A DNA stretch of 25,770 nucleotides from JBBITW01 sp037440525 (GCA_037440525.1 JBBITW010000033.1:1-25770), one strand, 5' to 3'. Counted from the first letter of the stretch, positions 7,682-15,431 are shown. Numbers and translations: made by a program. The notes: a model not told the origin generated them from the letters alone.

Positions 7682-8668
7682 ATGTCAGAAGCAAATATTC
7701 TCATAATTCCTGAAATAAGAAAAGGTGAACTCGATGGTACTACATCTGGTTTGATAGCAAAGGGAAGGGAGCTGGCAGATAAGATAAATGCTAAGGTTCA
7801 TCTCCTTTTGATTGGCTATGGCCTTGAGAACCTAATTGACTCTGTAAATAATGCAGGGGCGGATAGGGTTCTTTTTGCCGATCAACCCATTTTAAAATAT
7901 TATAATCCTGAGATATACTGCAATCTTATCTGTGATATATTAAAGGATTTAAATCCCAGATTCATCATACTTGGTTACACATATTGGGGGATGGAACTTG
8001 GACCAGCTATATCTGAAAGATACAACGCCTATCTGATAAGTAATTGTGTGGAGCTTGAAATTGATGGCGAATTACTAAGGGCGGTGAGGCCAATGTTTGC
8101 TGGAGCTTATCAGGTAAAGATTGAGGTAAAAACAGGGCGACCTTATGTGGTGAGTTTTCAGAGGGGAGGATTGCCAAAGAAGATGGCTACCCAAAAGACC
8201 TCCGAATTATCCCGCTTAAATTTTGAGATCGAAGAGGCATCTCTTAGAAGTAAAGTCCTGGAGATTGTTGAACCTTCGGAGGGAGAGGTTGATATTACCA
8301 AGGCTGAAATTATTGTTGCTGTTGGCAGAGGTATTACGGATCAGGCTAACATTCCCATAATTAAAGAACTGGCAGATGCACTGGGGGGTTGTATTGCATG
8401 CTCACGGCCTGTAGCTGATCTCGGATGGTTACCGAAGGAATACCATGTTGGGATATCAGGCAAGACCGTATCTCCAAAGGTATATATTGCCTGTGGTATA
8501 TCTGGCTCCAGTCAACATGTAGCAGGGATGGAGGACTCAAAGATGATTATTGCAATTAACAAGGATCCTAAGGCGCCGATATTCAATATATCAGATTTTG
8601 GAGTGGTAGGAGATATCTTCAAGATTGTTCCTGAGCTTACATCACATGCAAGATCGAGCCAGAAATGA
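7682..8668 (+). CDS. etfA: Electron transfer flavoprotein, alpha subunit
   Basis: A 328-residue ETF alpha subunit that starts one base after etfB ends. The C-terminal FAD domain shows VAVGRGIT (about 211-218), ACSRPVADLGWLP, VGISGKTVSPKVYIACGISG (about 258-277), QHVAGM and the family-defining IIAINKDPKAPIF followed by DFGVVGD. The N-terminal half is the less conserved domain that packs with the beta subunit. With EtfB it forms the soluble carrier that would take electrons from the TcuA-like dehydrogenase. No ETF:quinone oxidoreductase or heterodisulfide-reductase-like partner is visible in the window, so the onward route is unknown. An FrhB-like flavoprotein encoded downstream is one candidate partner. 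Confidence 0.93.
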   Translation: MSEANILIIPEIRKGELDGTTSGLIAKGRELADKINAKVHLLLIGYGLENLIDSVNNAGADRVLFADQPILKYYNPEIYCNLICDILKDLNPRFIILGYTYWGMELGPAISERYNAYLISNCVELEIDGELLRAVRPMFAGAYQVKIEVKTGRPYVVSFQRGGLPKKMATQKTSELSRLNFEIEEASLRSKVLEIVEPSEGEVDITKAEIIVAVGRGITDQANIPIIKELADALGGCIACSRPVADLGWLPKEYHVGISGKTVSPKVYIACGISGSSQHVAGMEDSKMIIAINKDPKAPIFNISDFGVVGDIFKIVPELTSHARSSQK

Positions 8669-8702
8669 ATTATAGACCAAAAGATTTTAGGAGGGAAACA
8701 AT

Positions 8703-9776
8703 ATGGCAAAGAAAAGGATAGTTGCTTTAGGTGGAGATGGAATAGGGCCTGAAGTCGTTGATGCTACATGTTATGTGCTTGAGAAGGCTGGTTTTGATCT
8801 GGAGATCCTGAAGCCACCAAATGGTGAAGCAGTGGTTGAGAAGTATGGGACTGCTTTTCCTGAGGAGACCAGGAAACTCTGTAATGAAGCAGATGCTGTA
8901 CTATTCGGGGCTTCTGGCCAGGCAAGTTCAATTATCATATTGCATCTCCGCTGGATCGGAGATAACTTCGTAAACATAAGACCTGCAAAGTATTACCAGG
9001 GAACAACAAGCTGTATTAAAGACCCTACGGGTATTGATTTTGTCCTTCTAAGAGAGAACAGCGAAGGTCTTATTCCTGGTAGAGAAGGTGATCTTTCGCT
9101 GCTGGCTGAAAGGATTCCGGAATATCGTGACATGCTTGGCAAATCATTTGCGGATTATGGAGAAGGAAAATTTGCAGTCCGAATTGTCACAAAGAGAGGG
9201 ACCCAGAGACTTGCTAAGTTTGCATGTGAGTTTGCACTCAAGAGAAAGAAGCAGGGGCATCCAGGCAAGGTGACCTGTGTTCATAAATATAATGCCTTCC
9301 CTGAGTCGGATCATCTTTTTGAGGGGATAGTACGGGAAGAGGTTGAGAAACATCCTGAACTCACTTATGATCAATATTATGTTGACGATATGGCAAGAAG
9401 GCTTCTTCGGTATCCAAAGGATTTTGATGTGATTGTCCTTGAAAACATGTTTGGAGATATTCTTTCTGATGAGGTATCAGAATTGGTGGGCGGTCTGGGG
9501 ATAGTCCCGAGCGGTTGTGTTGGAGGCAAGGTCCCTTACTTTGAGTCAGTAGCTGGCTCTGCTCCGAAATATGCTGGAAAGAATGTTGCAAATCCCACCG
9601 CTACAATCCTATCGGCTAAACTTATGCTTGAGCATCTTGGCATGCAAAACGAGGCCGATGCTCTTGAGAAGGCTGTAGCGATGGTATACAAGGAGGGTAA
9701 GACTTTAACATTTGATCAAGGTGGAAGTGCTACAACAACAGAATTTGCAGAGGCTGTATTGAAAAAAATAAAATAG
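8703..9776 (+). CDS. Isocitrate/isopropylmalate dehydrogenase-family beta-decarboxylating dehydrogenase
   Basis: A 357-residue member of the LeuB/Icd superfamily, which oxidises a 2-hydroxyacid with a 3-carboxylate and decarboxylates it to a 2-oxoacid. GDGIGPEV (11-18), substrate Arg residues at 83, 93 and 117, Lys195, and the metal-binding Asp252/Asp256 in GDILSD are all present. NIRPAKYYQGTTS (91-103) resembles bacterial IDH. Oddities: the catalytic Tyr of the RENSEG-x-Y motif is Ile124. The HGSAP histidine is Ala284. GSAPKYAG carries Lys289-Tyr290, the pair that binds the NADP phosphate in E. coli IDH. GGAGGG-type Shine-Dalgarno supports the start. Substrate could be isocitrate, 3-methylmalate or another 3-substituted malate. 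Confidence 0.85.
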   Translation: MAKKRIVALGGDGIGPEVVDATCYVLEKAGFDLEILKPPNGEAVVEKYGTAFPEETRKLCNEADAVLFGASGQASSIIILHLRWIGDNFVNIRPAKYYQGTTSCIKDPTGIDFVLLRENSEGLIPGREGDLSLLAERIPEYRDMLGKSFADYGEGKFAVRIVTKRGTQRLAKFACEFALKRKKQGHPGKVTCVHKYNAFPESDHLFEGIVREEVEKHPELTYDQYYVDDMARRLLRYPKDFDVIVLENMFGDILSDEVSELVGGLGIVPSGCVGGKVPYFESVAGSAPKYAGKNVANPTATILSAKLMLEHLGMQNEADALEKAVAMVYKEGKTLTFDQGGSATTTEFAEAVLKKIK

Positions 9777-9798
9777 AGATAATTTTGAGAGGTAGACA

Positions 9799-11052
9799 AT
9801 GGGAAAAACCTTAGCAGAGAAGATTCTTGCGAGGGCCTCAAAAAGGGATGAGGTAAAACCAGGTCAGTATGTGACGGCAAATATCGATCTGGCCATGAAT
9901 ACTGACCAGCTGTATTTAGTGTATCGTATTCTGTCTGAGGCCGGAATAAAAAGGATATGGGATCCGGAGCGGGTGGTTTCTCTAATTGACCATTATAATC
10001 CATCACCCACAGTAGAGAGCGCAGAGAGCAGTAAAAAGGTTAGAGAAGCAGTGAGGTCACTCGGAATAAAGAATTTCTATGATCAACGAGCTGGAATAGC
10101 CCATCAGGTATTGCCTGAAAAGGGCTGGATTTTGCCAGGAGAGTTGATTGTGGCAACTGATTCCCATACCACTACATATGGGGCTTTTGGTGCGGCAGGA
10201 ACTGGGATAGGTGTCTCCGAGATGGCTTATGTTCTCGCTACGGGAAAGCTATGGTTTATGGTTCCTGAAACGATCAAATTCTATATTTCAGGAAGGCTTA
10301 ACCATCGTGTTATGTCAAAGGATATAATCCTCTACATTGCAGGGAAATACTCAACTGAGGTTGCTCAATATAAATCAGTTGAATTTGATGGTCCTGTGGT
10401 TAAGGAGATGAGTCTTGAGAGTCGGATGACCATAAGTAACATGGCAGTGGAAATAGGGGCAAAATTCGGTTTCTTTGAGCCTGATGAGAAGGTAATCCAG
10501 TATCTATCAAATAGAACTGATAAGCCCTTTCAAATCTTAAAACCTGATAAAGACGCAGTTTATGAGAGGATTTATGAAATAGATGTCTCCAGTTTGGAGC
10601 CACAGATTGCCTTTCCGTTTAGTGTTGGTAATGTAAGATCTATTTCAGAGGTTGGTGAGATAAAGATCGATCAGGCAATTTTAGGCTCATGCACAAATGG
10701 CAGGCTGGAGGATCTTAGAGTGGCAGCAGAGATTCTAAAAGGGAAAAGGGTTAACACGAATACCCGATTGCTTGTTATCCCTGCCTCTGCGGAAGTTTAT
10801 AAAGAAGCAATTTCAGAGGGAATAATTTCAACCTTCATTGATTCAGGGGCAATTATCTGTAATCCGAGCTGTGGCCCATGTTTTGGGGCCCATATGGGAC
10901 TTCTGGCCTCTGGAGAGCGATGTGTTGCTTCCATTAATAGAAATTTTAAAGGAAGGATGGGCAGTCCCGAGGCTGAGGTTTATTTAGCCTCTCCGGCAAC
11001 TGTTGTAGCTTCAGCAATTGAAGGGAAGATAGTTGATCCACGAAAATATTAG
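9799..11052 (+). CDS. 3-isopropylmalate dehydratase/homoaconitase-family hydro-lyase, large subunit
   Basis: A 417-residue aconitase-superfamily large subunit of the short, two-subunit LeuC type. It has ATDSHTTTYGAFGAAGTGIG (119-138), GSCTNGR (297-302 region) and NPSCGPCFGAHMG (355-367). Cys298, Cys358 and Cys361 are the expected [4Fe-4S] ligands. The family moves water across a double bond between adjacent carboxylate-bearing carbons: isopropylmalate, homoaconitate, citraconate or aconitate. The start has a GAGAGG site. The small subunit follows after 11 bases and the dehydrogenase precedes by 22, the order expected for hydration followed by oxidative decarboxylation. In a catabolic cluster with no isopropylmalate or homocitrate synthase, leucine synthesis is unlikely as the role. 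Confidence 0.87.
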   Translation: MGKTLAEKILARASKRDEVKPGQYVTANIDLAMNTDQLYLVYRILSEAGIKRIWDPERVVSLIDHYNPSPTVESAESSKKVREAVRSLGIKNFYDQRAGIAHQVLPEKGWILPGELIVATDSHTTTYGAFGAAGTGIGVSEMAYVLATGKLWFMVPETIKFYISGRLNHRVMSKDIILYIAGKYSTEVAQYKSVEFDGPVVKEMSLESRMTISNMAVEIGAKFGFFEPDEKVIQYLSNRTDKPFQILKPDKDAVYERIYEIDVSSLEPQIAFPFSVGNVRSISEVGEIKIDQAILGSCTNGRLEDLRVAAEILKGKRVNTNTRLLVIPASAEVYKEAISEGIISTFIDSGAIICNPSCGPCFGAHMGLLASGERCVASINRNFKGRMGSPEAEVYLASPATVVASAIEGKIVDPRKY

Positions 11053-11063
11053 GGAGGATTTTG

Positions 11064-11549
11064 ATGAGAGGAAGGGTTTGGAAATTTGGAGATAATATAG
11101 ATACAGATGCGATCACACCAGGGAAATATATGAGTGCTCTGGAGAGAGAGCTTTTAAGGCATGTATTAGAGGTTGTCAATCCAAAATTTCCTCAGGAGGT
11201 AAAGCCCGGGGATATTATTGTCGCTGGCAGGAACTTTGGCTGTGGATCAAGCAGGGAGAGTGCACCTGCGGCACTAAAAAGCCTTGGAATCGGAGCAATT
11301 ATAGCAGAATCCTTTGCCCGTATATTTTTCAGAAACTCAATAGCTATAGGTTTACCCACTTTAGCATGTCAGGGTGTATCTTCAATATTCAATGAAGGAG
11401 ATGAACTGGAGCTTGATCTAAAAAGTGCCAGGATTACCAATTTAACAAATGGAAAGAAAATTTATGCTCAGCAACTTCCAGAACAGATGCTTGAGGTTCT
11501 TACAAAAGGTGGAATTCTCCCTCTGCTTAAAGAATTAGCAAAGGATTGA
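11064..11549 (+). CDS. 3-isopropylmalate dehydratase/homoaconitase-family hydro-lyase, small subunit
   Basis: A LeuD-type swivel subunit of about 161 residues, partner of the preceding large subunit. It has NIDTDAITPGKYMSA (11-25), GRNFGCGSSRESAP (about 57-70) with the catalytic-Ser loop, and ESFARIFFRNSIAIGLP (about 81-97). AGGGAGG (11051-11057) is 6 bases before ATG 11064, which is preferred over the in-frame TTG at 11061. The loop just after DTDAI-x-P sets substrate choice in this family. Characterised archaeal homoaconitase and isopropylmalate isomerase subunits carry Tyr-Leu-based tetrapeptides there. This protein has Tyr22-Met-Ser-Ala, so its substrate cannot be assigned by that rule. 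Confidence 0.87.
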   Translation: MRGRVWKFGDNIDTDAITPGKYMSALERELLRHVLEVVNPKFPQEVKPGDIIVAGRNFGCGSSRESAPAALKSLGIGAIIAESFARIFFRNSIAIGLPTLACQGVSSIFNEGDELELDLKSARITNLTNGKKIYAQQLPEQMLEVLTKGGILPLLKELAKD

Positions 11550-11555
11550 GGCAGG

Positions 11556-11679
11556 CAATCGCAAAAAGGGTGCGTGGCAATCTTCATAGATTCCTCGCTT
11601 CGCTCGGAATGACAATTTGGTCAAGATTGCTTTCTTACCTACCGCAGAGGGGCAGTACGATCAAGAATAGCTCAATTTA
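11556..11679. repeat. Decayed copy of the ATTCCGAGCGAAGCGAGGAAT repeat
   Basis: The gap between the leuD-like and frhB-like genes carries ATTCCTCGCTTCGCTCGGAAT (11590-11610, 21 bases with an imperfect hairpin; the key part is CGCTTCGCTCGG). This is the reverse complement of the core found at about 15500 and 23265. It ends with GCTCAATTTA (11670-11679), the right end of the TAAATTGAGCGAT family. No intact left end is seen. It splits an otherwise tight gene series. Confidence 0.45.
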
Positions 11680-11712
11680 AGATATACGAAAGCATAGAAA
11701 GGTAATTGTATT

Positions 11713-12828
11713 ATGGTTGAAATAAGGGCATGTGAGGAGTTAGAGAATAAGGTTATTAAGGAAGGGCTTTGCACACTATGTGGAGCCTGTGTTGGGATGT
11801 GTCCTTACCTGATAGTATATAATGGTAGGATTGTGTTGAGAGATATCTGCACTTTATCAAAGGGTCGTTGCAAAACATTCTGTCCCAGAATTTCAATTGA
11901 TTTAGAAGAGTTGAGTCAAGGAATCTTTGGTACTTCATATAAATGGGATGATATCGGGAATGTTAAAAATATAATTATGGCCCGTTCCAAAGATCCCTCT
12001 ATTAGAGCAAAAGCACAGGATTCTGGAGTCGTTACCGCACTCACGCTCTTTGCTCTTGAGGAGGGATTCATTGATTCAGCGCTATTGACACGTTTTGAGG
12101 ATAAGTCTTTACCGCAGGGAGTATTGGCTTCCAGCAGGCAGGAGGTATTGAGATGCCTTCGTTCAAGTTATATAGCCTCTCCCACCGTAAGCACATTCAA
12201 TTATGCAACTCAAGATAATAGCAATCGAAATTTGGGTGCTGTTGGGACACCATGTCAGGTTCTGGCCCTTGCGAAGATGCGTCTGGCTTCACCTGAAATA
12301 AGTAGAAATATGGATAAACTCAAACTGGTTATAGGGCTTTTCTGCACATGGGCCCTTTCATACCCTGATTTTGAAAGATTTCTCCATAGAGAGGTTCCTG
12401 ATTGCATAATTAAATATGATGTCCCTCCTCATCCTGCAGATGTTTTTGTTGCATATACAGAAAAAGGGAGAACAGATATTCCACTTGATAAAGTATTGCC
12501 GTTTGTTAAACCTGCCTGCCAGATGTGTATGGATTTGACTTCTGAGTTTGCTGATATCTCAGTAGGGAGTGGAAGGCGGGAGGTATTGGATTGGAATACA
12601 TTAATTATCCGTACAGATAGAGGTATGGGATTGGTTGATACGGCAATAAATAAGGGCGTTATTGAGATCAGGGAAATACCTGAGGAGAACTTGAGTAGAT
12701 TGAAGGCAGCGAGTCTAAATAAGAAGAAGAGGGCACTGAGGAATATTATACAAAAGACAGGGACTTCGGATAATCTCTTATATCTGAAGACTGATTTTGA
12801 GATGATAAAGCCACTTTTAGAGGAATAG
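11713..12828 (+). CDS. FrhB/FdhB-family iron-sulfur flavoprotein (coenzyme F420 hydrogenase beta-like)
   Basis: A 371-residue protein of the F420 hydrogenase/dehydrogenase beta-subunit family. The N-terminus carries C-x2-C-x2-C-x3-CP (Cys20, 23, 26, 30) followed by Cys46, Cys53 and Cys57, enough for more than one [4Fe-4S] cluster. The family core is visible as GAVGTPCQVLALAKMRL (about 176-192), GLFCTWALSYPDF, and KPACQMCMDLTSEFADISVGSG (about 264-285, split at family motifs AC-x2-C-x-D and ADISVG). Such proteins usually bind FAD and link ferredoxin or iron-sulfur electrons to F420, NAD(P) or another flavoprotein. The IorA gene follows after 18 bases, so it probably handles electrons from the 2-oxoacid oxidoreductase. 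Its acceptor is not shown by the sequence. Confidence 0.85.
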   Translation: MVEIRACEELENKVIKEGLCTLCGACVGMCPYLIVYNGRIVLRDICTLSKGRCKTFCPRISIDLEELSQGIFGTSYKWDDIGNVKNIIMARSKDPSIRAKAQDSGVVTALTLFALEEGFIDSALLTRFEDKSLPQGVLASSRQEVLRCLRSSYIASPTVSTFNYATQDNSNRNLGAVGTPCQVLALAKMRLASPEISRNMDKLKLVIGLFCTWALSYPDFERFLHREVPDCIIKYDVPPHPADVFVAYTEKGRTDIPLDKVLPFVKPACQMCMDLTSEFADISVGSGRREVLDWNTLIIRTDRGMGLVDTAINKGVIEIREIPEENLSRLKAASLNKKKRALRNIIQKTGTSDNLLYLKTDFEMIKPLLEE

Positions 12829-12846
12829 GAGGGCAGAGATTTCAAG

Positions 12847-14766
12847 ATGTTTGATATAGCAATAGATGAGCCGAAGAGAATCCAACTACTTATGGGTAAT
12901 GAGGCAATAGCTCGAGGGGCATTGGAGGGAGGTGTAGCCGTTGCTACTGCTTATCCTGGCAATCCATCCTCAGAGATCATTGGCACGCTTGCTGAGGTTT
13001 CCAAAAAATTAAACCTATATGTTGAATGGTCAGTAAATGAGAAGGTAGCACTGGAGGTTGCCGCTGCCTCTTCGTTTTCCGGAATGCGTGCAATATCAGC
13101 GATGAAGCAGCAGGGTCTTAATGTAGCCCTTGACTTCTTAGCCAATCTGAACCTTCCTGGGACAAAGGGAGGGCTTTTATTAATTGTATGTGATGATCCT
13201 GGTGGTATATCCAGCACAAATGAGCAGGACTCACGCCATGTTGCAAAAACCCTTGACTTACCCCTTCTTGAGCCTGCTACTCCTCAGGAGGCAAAGGATA
13301 TTACTAAGTGGGCCTTTGAACTTTCAGAGGAGATATCCAATGTCTGTATTATTAGAAGTGTGACAAGGATCTCCCATGCAAGAGGAAATGTGCTCCTCGG
13401 TCAAATAAATAGGAGGAGTAACAACCCACATTTTGATATCACTCGAAAGCCATACACAAGTATTATTGAAGGACCACCACGATTCCATCAGGCACTGCAT
13501 CAGAATCTTATCAAAATAAGAAAGATATACGAGAAATCCCCTTTCAATTTCTATAAAGGACCCGAGAAGCCCGAGCTATTGATTGTTACATGTGGAAGTG
13601 GATGGCTATATTCACTTGAGGCAATAAAGATTCTATCTTTGGAAGATTCGGTGGGGATACTTAAACTCGCTACAACATGGCCATTACCCGATGAATTGAT
13701 AAAAAAGTATATCTCGAAAAGCGAGAGGGTGCTTGTAGTGGAAGAGGTTGATCCATTTCTTGAAGGAAATCTGAAAGAATTGGCATATGAATTTAGATTA
13801 GATCGACATTCGAATTTCTATGGTAAGGCTTCAGGTCATATTCCCAACTTTGGTGAGATTAATCCGGATATTGTTATAAACGCAATATCCAGTTTACTTG
13901 GATTAAAATATAGTTCAAGGGATTCAGAATATCGACAAAAAGCCCTTGATGTTATTAAAAGATATGTTCCTCCAAGGGCTGTTCAATTCTGCGCAGGTTG
14001 CCCCCATAGACCCATATTCTGGGCAATAAAGGATGCTTTAAAATTGGATGGCCGTGAAGGTGTTGTGACAGGTGATATTGGCTGTTATGGTAGTGGTGTG
14101 GGACCGACAGGCTATTATCAGCTTAAGACAATGCACAGTATGGGATCGGGCACAGGTGTGGCACTCGGTCTGGGAAAACTTGGGCAATTTGGGTTTAAGC
14201 AACCCGTACTTGCCACATGTGGGGATTCCACATTTTTCCATGCTGCAATTCCTGCGCTGATTGATGCGATTCACACCCGATCAAATTTCATCCTGATATT
14301 GTTTGATAATGCAGGAACAGCAATGACAGGTTTTCAACCACACCCAGGGATTAATAAGAATGCTGCTGGTGATGAGGTTCGGGCAATAGATATCAGGAGG
14401 TTTTGTGAGGGTTTAGGGATAGGGGTTGAGTTAGTTGATTCATACGATATAAAGGCGCTTACTCGAAAATTGCTTAAAATGCTTCAGGATGAGAATGGAC
14501 CAAAGGTCTTACTCTGTCAAAGGGAATGTGCCCTTATAAGGGCAAGACGCGAAAAACCCCTTTACAAGGTTTATGTGCTAAGTGATAGGTGTGTTGGTGA
14601 GACATGTGGTTGTGATAGATTCTGTGTTCGGGTATTTAAATGTCCGGGTATAATATGGGACAGGGATTCGAAGAAGGCTAAGATAGATGAAGCCATTTGC
14701 AGTGGTTGTGGTGTTTGTGTGGAAATTTGCCCTCACTCAGCAATAGTCAGGGAGGAAAACAGATGA
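12847..14766 (+). CDS. iorA: Indolepyruvate ferredoxin oxidoreductase-type 2-oxoacid oxidoreductase, alpha subunit
   Basis: A 639-residue IorA-type subunit. The N-terminal domain has LLMGNEAIARGALEGGV (14-30) and TAYPGNPSSEI (34-44). A middle transketolase-like domain follows. The TPP-binding domain shows FCAGCPHRP, GDIGCYG and ATCGDSTFFHAAIPA then LFDNAGTAMTG. The C-terminus has two ferredoxin-like cluster sites: Cys582, 587, 589, 593, 599 (irregular spacing) and Cys618-x2-621-x2-624-x3-628. The enzyme decarboxylates a 2-oxoacid to an acyl-CoA and reduces ferredoxin. Characterised IorAB prefers arylpyruvates; in this cluster the 2-oxoacid made by the IDH/IPMDH-like enzyme is the probable substrate. 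AGGAGGG lies 13 bases upstream, a long spacing. Confidence 0.9.
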   Translation: MFDIAIDEPKRIQLLMGNEAIARGALEGGVAVATAYPGNPSSEIIGTLAEVSKKLNLYVEWSVNEKVALEVAAASSFSGMRAISAMKQQGLNVALDFLANLNLPGTKGGLLLIVCDDPGGISSTNEQDSRHVAKTLDLPLLEPATPQEAKDITKWAFELSEEISNVCIIRSVTRISHARGNVLLGQINRRSNNPHFDITRKPYTSIIEGPPRFHQALHQNLIKIRKIYEKSPFNFYKGPEKPELLIVTCGSGWLYSLEAIKILSLEDSVGILKLATTWPLPDELIKKYISKSERVLVVEEVDPFLEGNLKELAYEFRLDRHSNFYGKASGHIPNFGEINPDIVINAISSLLGLKYSSRDSEYRQKALDVIKRYVPPRAVQFCAGCPHRPIFWAIKDALKLDGREGVVTGDIGCYGSGVGPTGYYQLKTMHSMGSGTGVALGLGKLGQFGFKQPVLATCGDSTFFHAAIPALIDAIHTRSNFILILFDNAGTAMTGFQPHPGINKNAAGDEVRAIDIRRFCEGLGIGVELVDSYDIKALTRKLLKMLQDENGPKVLLCQRECALIRARREKPLYKVYVLSDRCVGETCGCDRFCVRVFKCPGIIWDRDSKKAKIDEAICSGCGVCVEICPHSAIVREENR

Positions 14767-15377
14767 GTGTTTCTGGAAAAGATCCTTTAAACCTTATCAT
14801 AACAGGTGTTGGCGGACAGGGGAATGTTCTAATTTCGAGGTTAATCGGGCAGGCATTGGTTGATGGTGGCATGCAGGTAACAGTGGGCGAGACATATGGA
14901 GCCTCACAGAGGGGAGGTTCAGTGGCAAGCCATGTTAGAATTTCCAGGCAAGAAGAGTATGGCCCTATTACTCCAGAGGGTCATGCAGATGTGATTTTGG
15001 GTCTTGAGCCTGTTGAGACACTCAGGATTCTCGGACTATATGGTAGTCCAGAGACATTTGTAGTTACAAATATCAGACCATTTTATCCACTTTGTGTTGC
15101 TACAGGAGAGGTTGAATATCCTTCCCTAAAAACTATAAAGAAGAGCATAAATGAGCTCTCCGAAAAGGCATGGTATATAGATGCTTCAAAGATTGCACTG
15201 GATTTGGGTGCTCCCCTGCTGGCAAATATGGTAATGGTTGGAGCCATTGTCGGTTTAAATCTATTACCACTGACAATGGATATGTTTGAGAGACAGCTAA
15301 GAGAGAATTTTGAGAAAGAGAGGCTTTCTTTAAACCTAAAGGCATTCAGGATGGGCCTTGAGGCCTTTGGTTCTTAA
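14763..15377 (+). CDS. iorB: Indolepyruvate ferredoxin oxidoreductase-type 2-oxoacid oxidoreductase, beta (gamma-domain) subunit
   Basis: A 204-residue IorB subunit, partner of IorA. NLIITGVGGQGNVLISRLIG (10-29) is the family signature, followed by GETYGASQRGGSVASHVRIS (about 42-61) and LGLEPVETLRIL. The start codon overlaps the iorA stop (ATGA), and AGGGAGG lies 7-8 bases upstream. A longer in-frame reading back to 14697 lacks a ribosome binding site and would overlap iorA by 70 bases, so it was not chosen. Coupled translation fits a tight alpha/beta complex. The gene ends this catabolic block; a 372-base gap with a repeat and a candidate promoter follows. Confidence 0.92.
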   Translation: MSVSGKDPLNLIITGVGGQGNVLISRLIGQALVDGGMQVTVGETYGASQRGGSVASHVRISRQEEYGPITPEGHADVILGLEPVETLRILGLYGSPETFVVTNIRPFYPLCVATGEVEYPSLKTIKKSINELSEKAWYIDASKIALDLGAPLLANMVMVGAIVGLNLLPLTMDMFERQLRENFEKERLSLNLKAFRMGLEAFGS

Positions 15378-15403
15378 TAAAAATTTTTTAAATCTTTTTT
15401 CCG

Positions 15404-15431
15404 TTGACAATTCATTTTAAATTTATAGAAT
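15404..15431 (+). promoter_or_regulatory. Candidate sigma-70-type promoter upstream of tctC
   Basis: TTGACA (15404-15409, exact consensus) and TAGAAT (15426-15431, 5 of 6) are separated by 16 bases. It lies right after iorB and directly before the MITE-like element at 15441. A transcript starting here would read through that element before reaching tctC at 15750, giving a long structured leader of about 310 bases. Confidence 0.42.

Noticed and set aside
8703..11549. The leuB-, leuC- and leuD-like genes read as a leucine biosynthesis operon.
   Set aside because: There is no isopropylmalate synthase. The genes lie between ETF and IorAB genes, the dehydrogenase has IDH-like and atypical residues, and the LeuD-like loop is atypical. 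A catabolic role fits better.
14697..14762. A longer iorB start 66 bases upstream.
   Set aside because: It lacks a ribosome binding site and would translate the iorA cluster-coding region in another frame, adding a Cys-rich, non-homologous N-terminus. The ATG at 14763 has AGGGAGG and a standard ATGA overlap.
15378..15400. A-run and T-run after iorB (AAAAATTTTTT then CTTTTTT) as an intrinsic terminator.
   Set aside because: There is a T-rich stretch but no GC-containing stem ahead of it. It is better read as AT-rich spacer before the candidate promoter.
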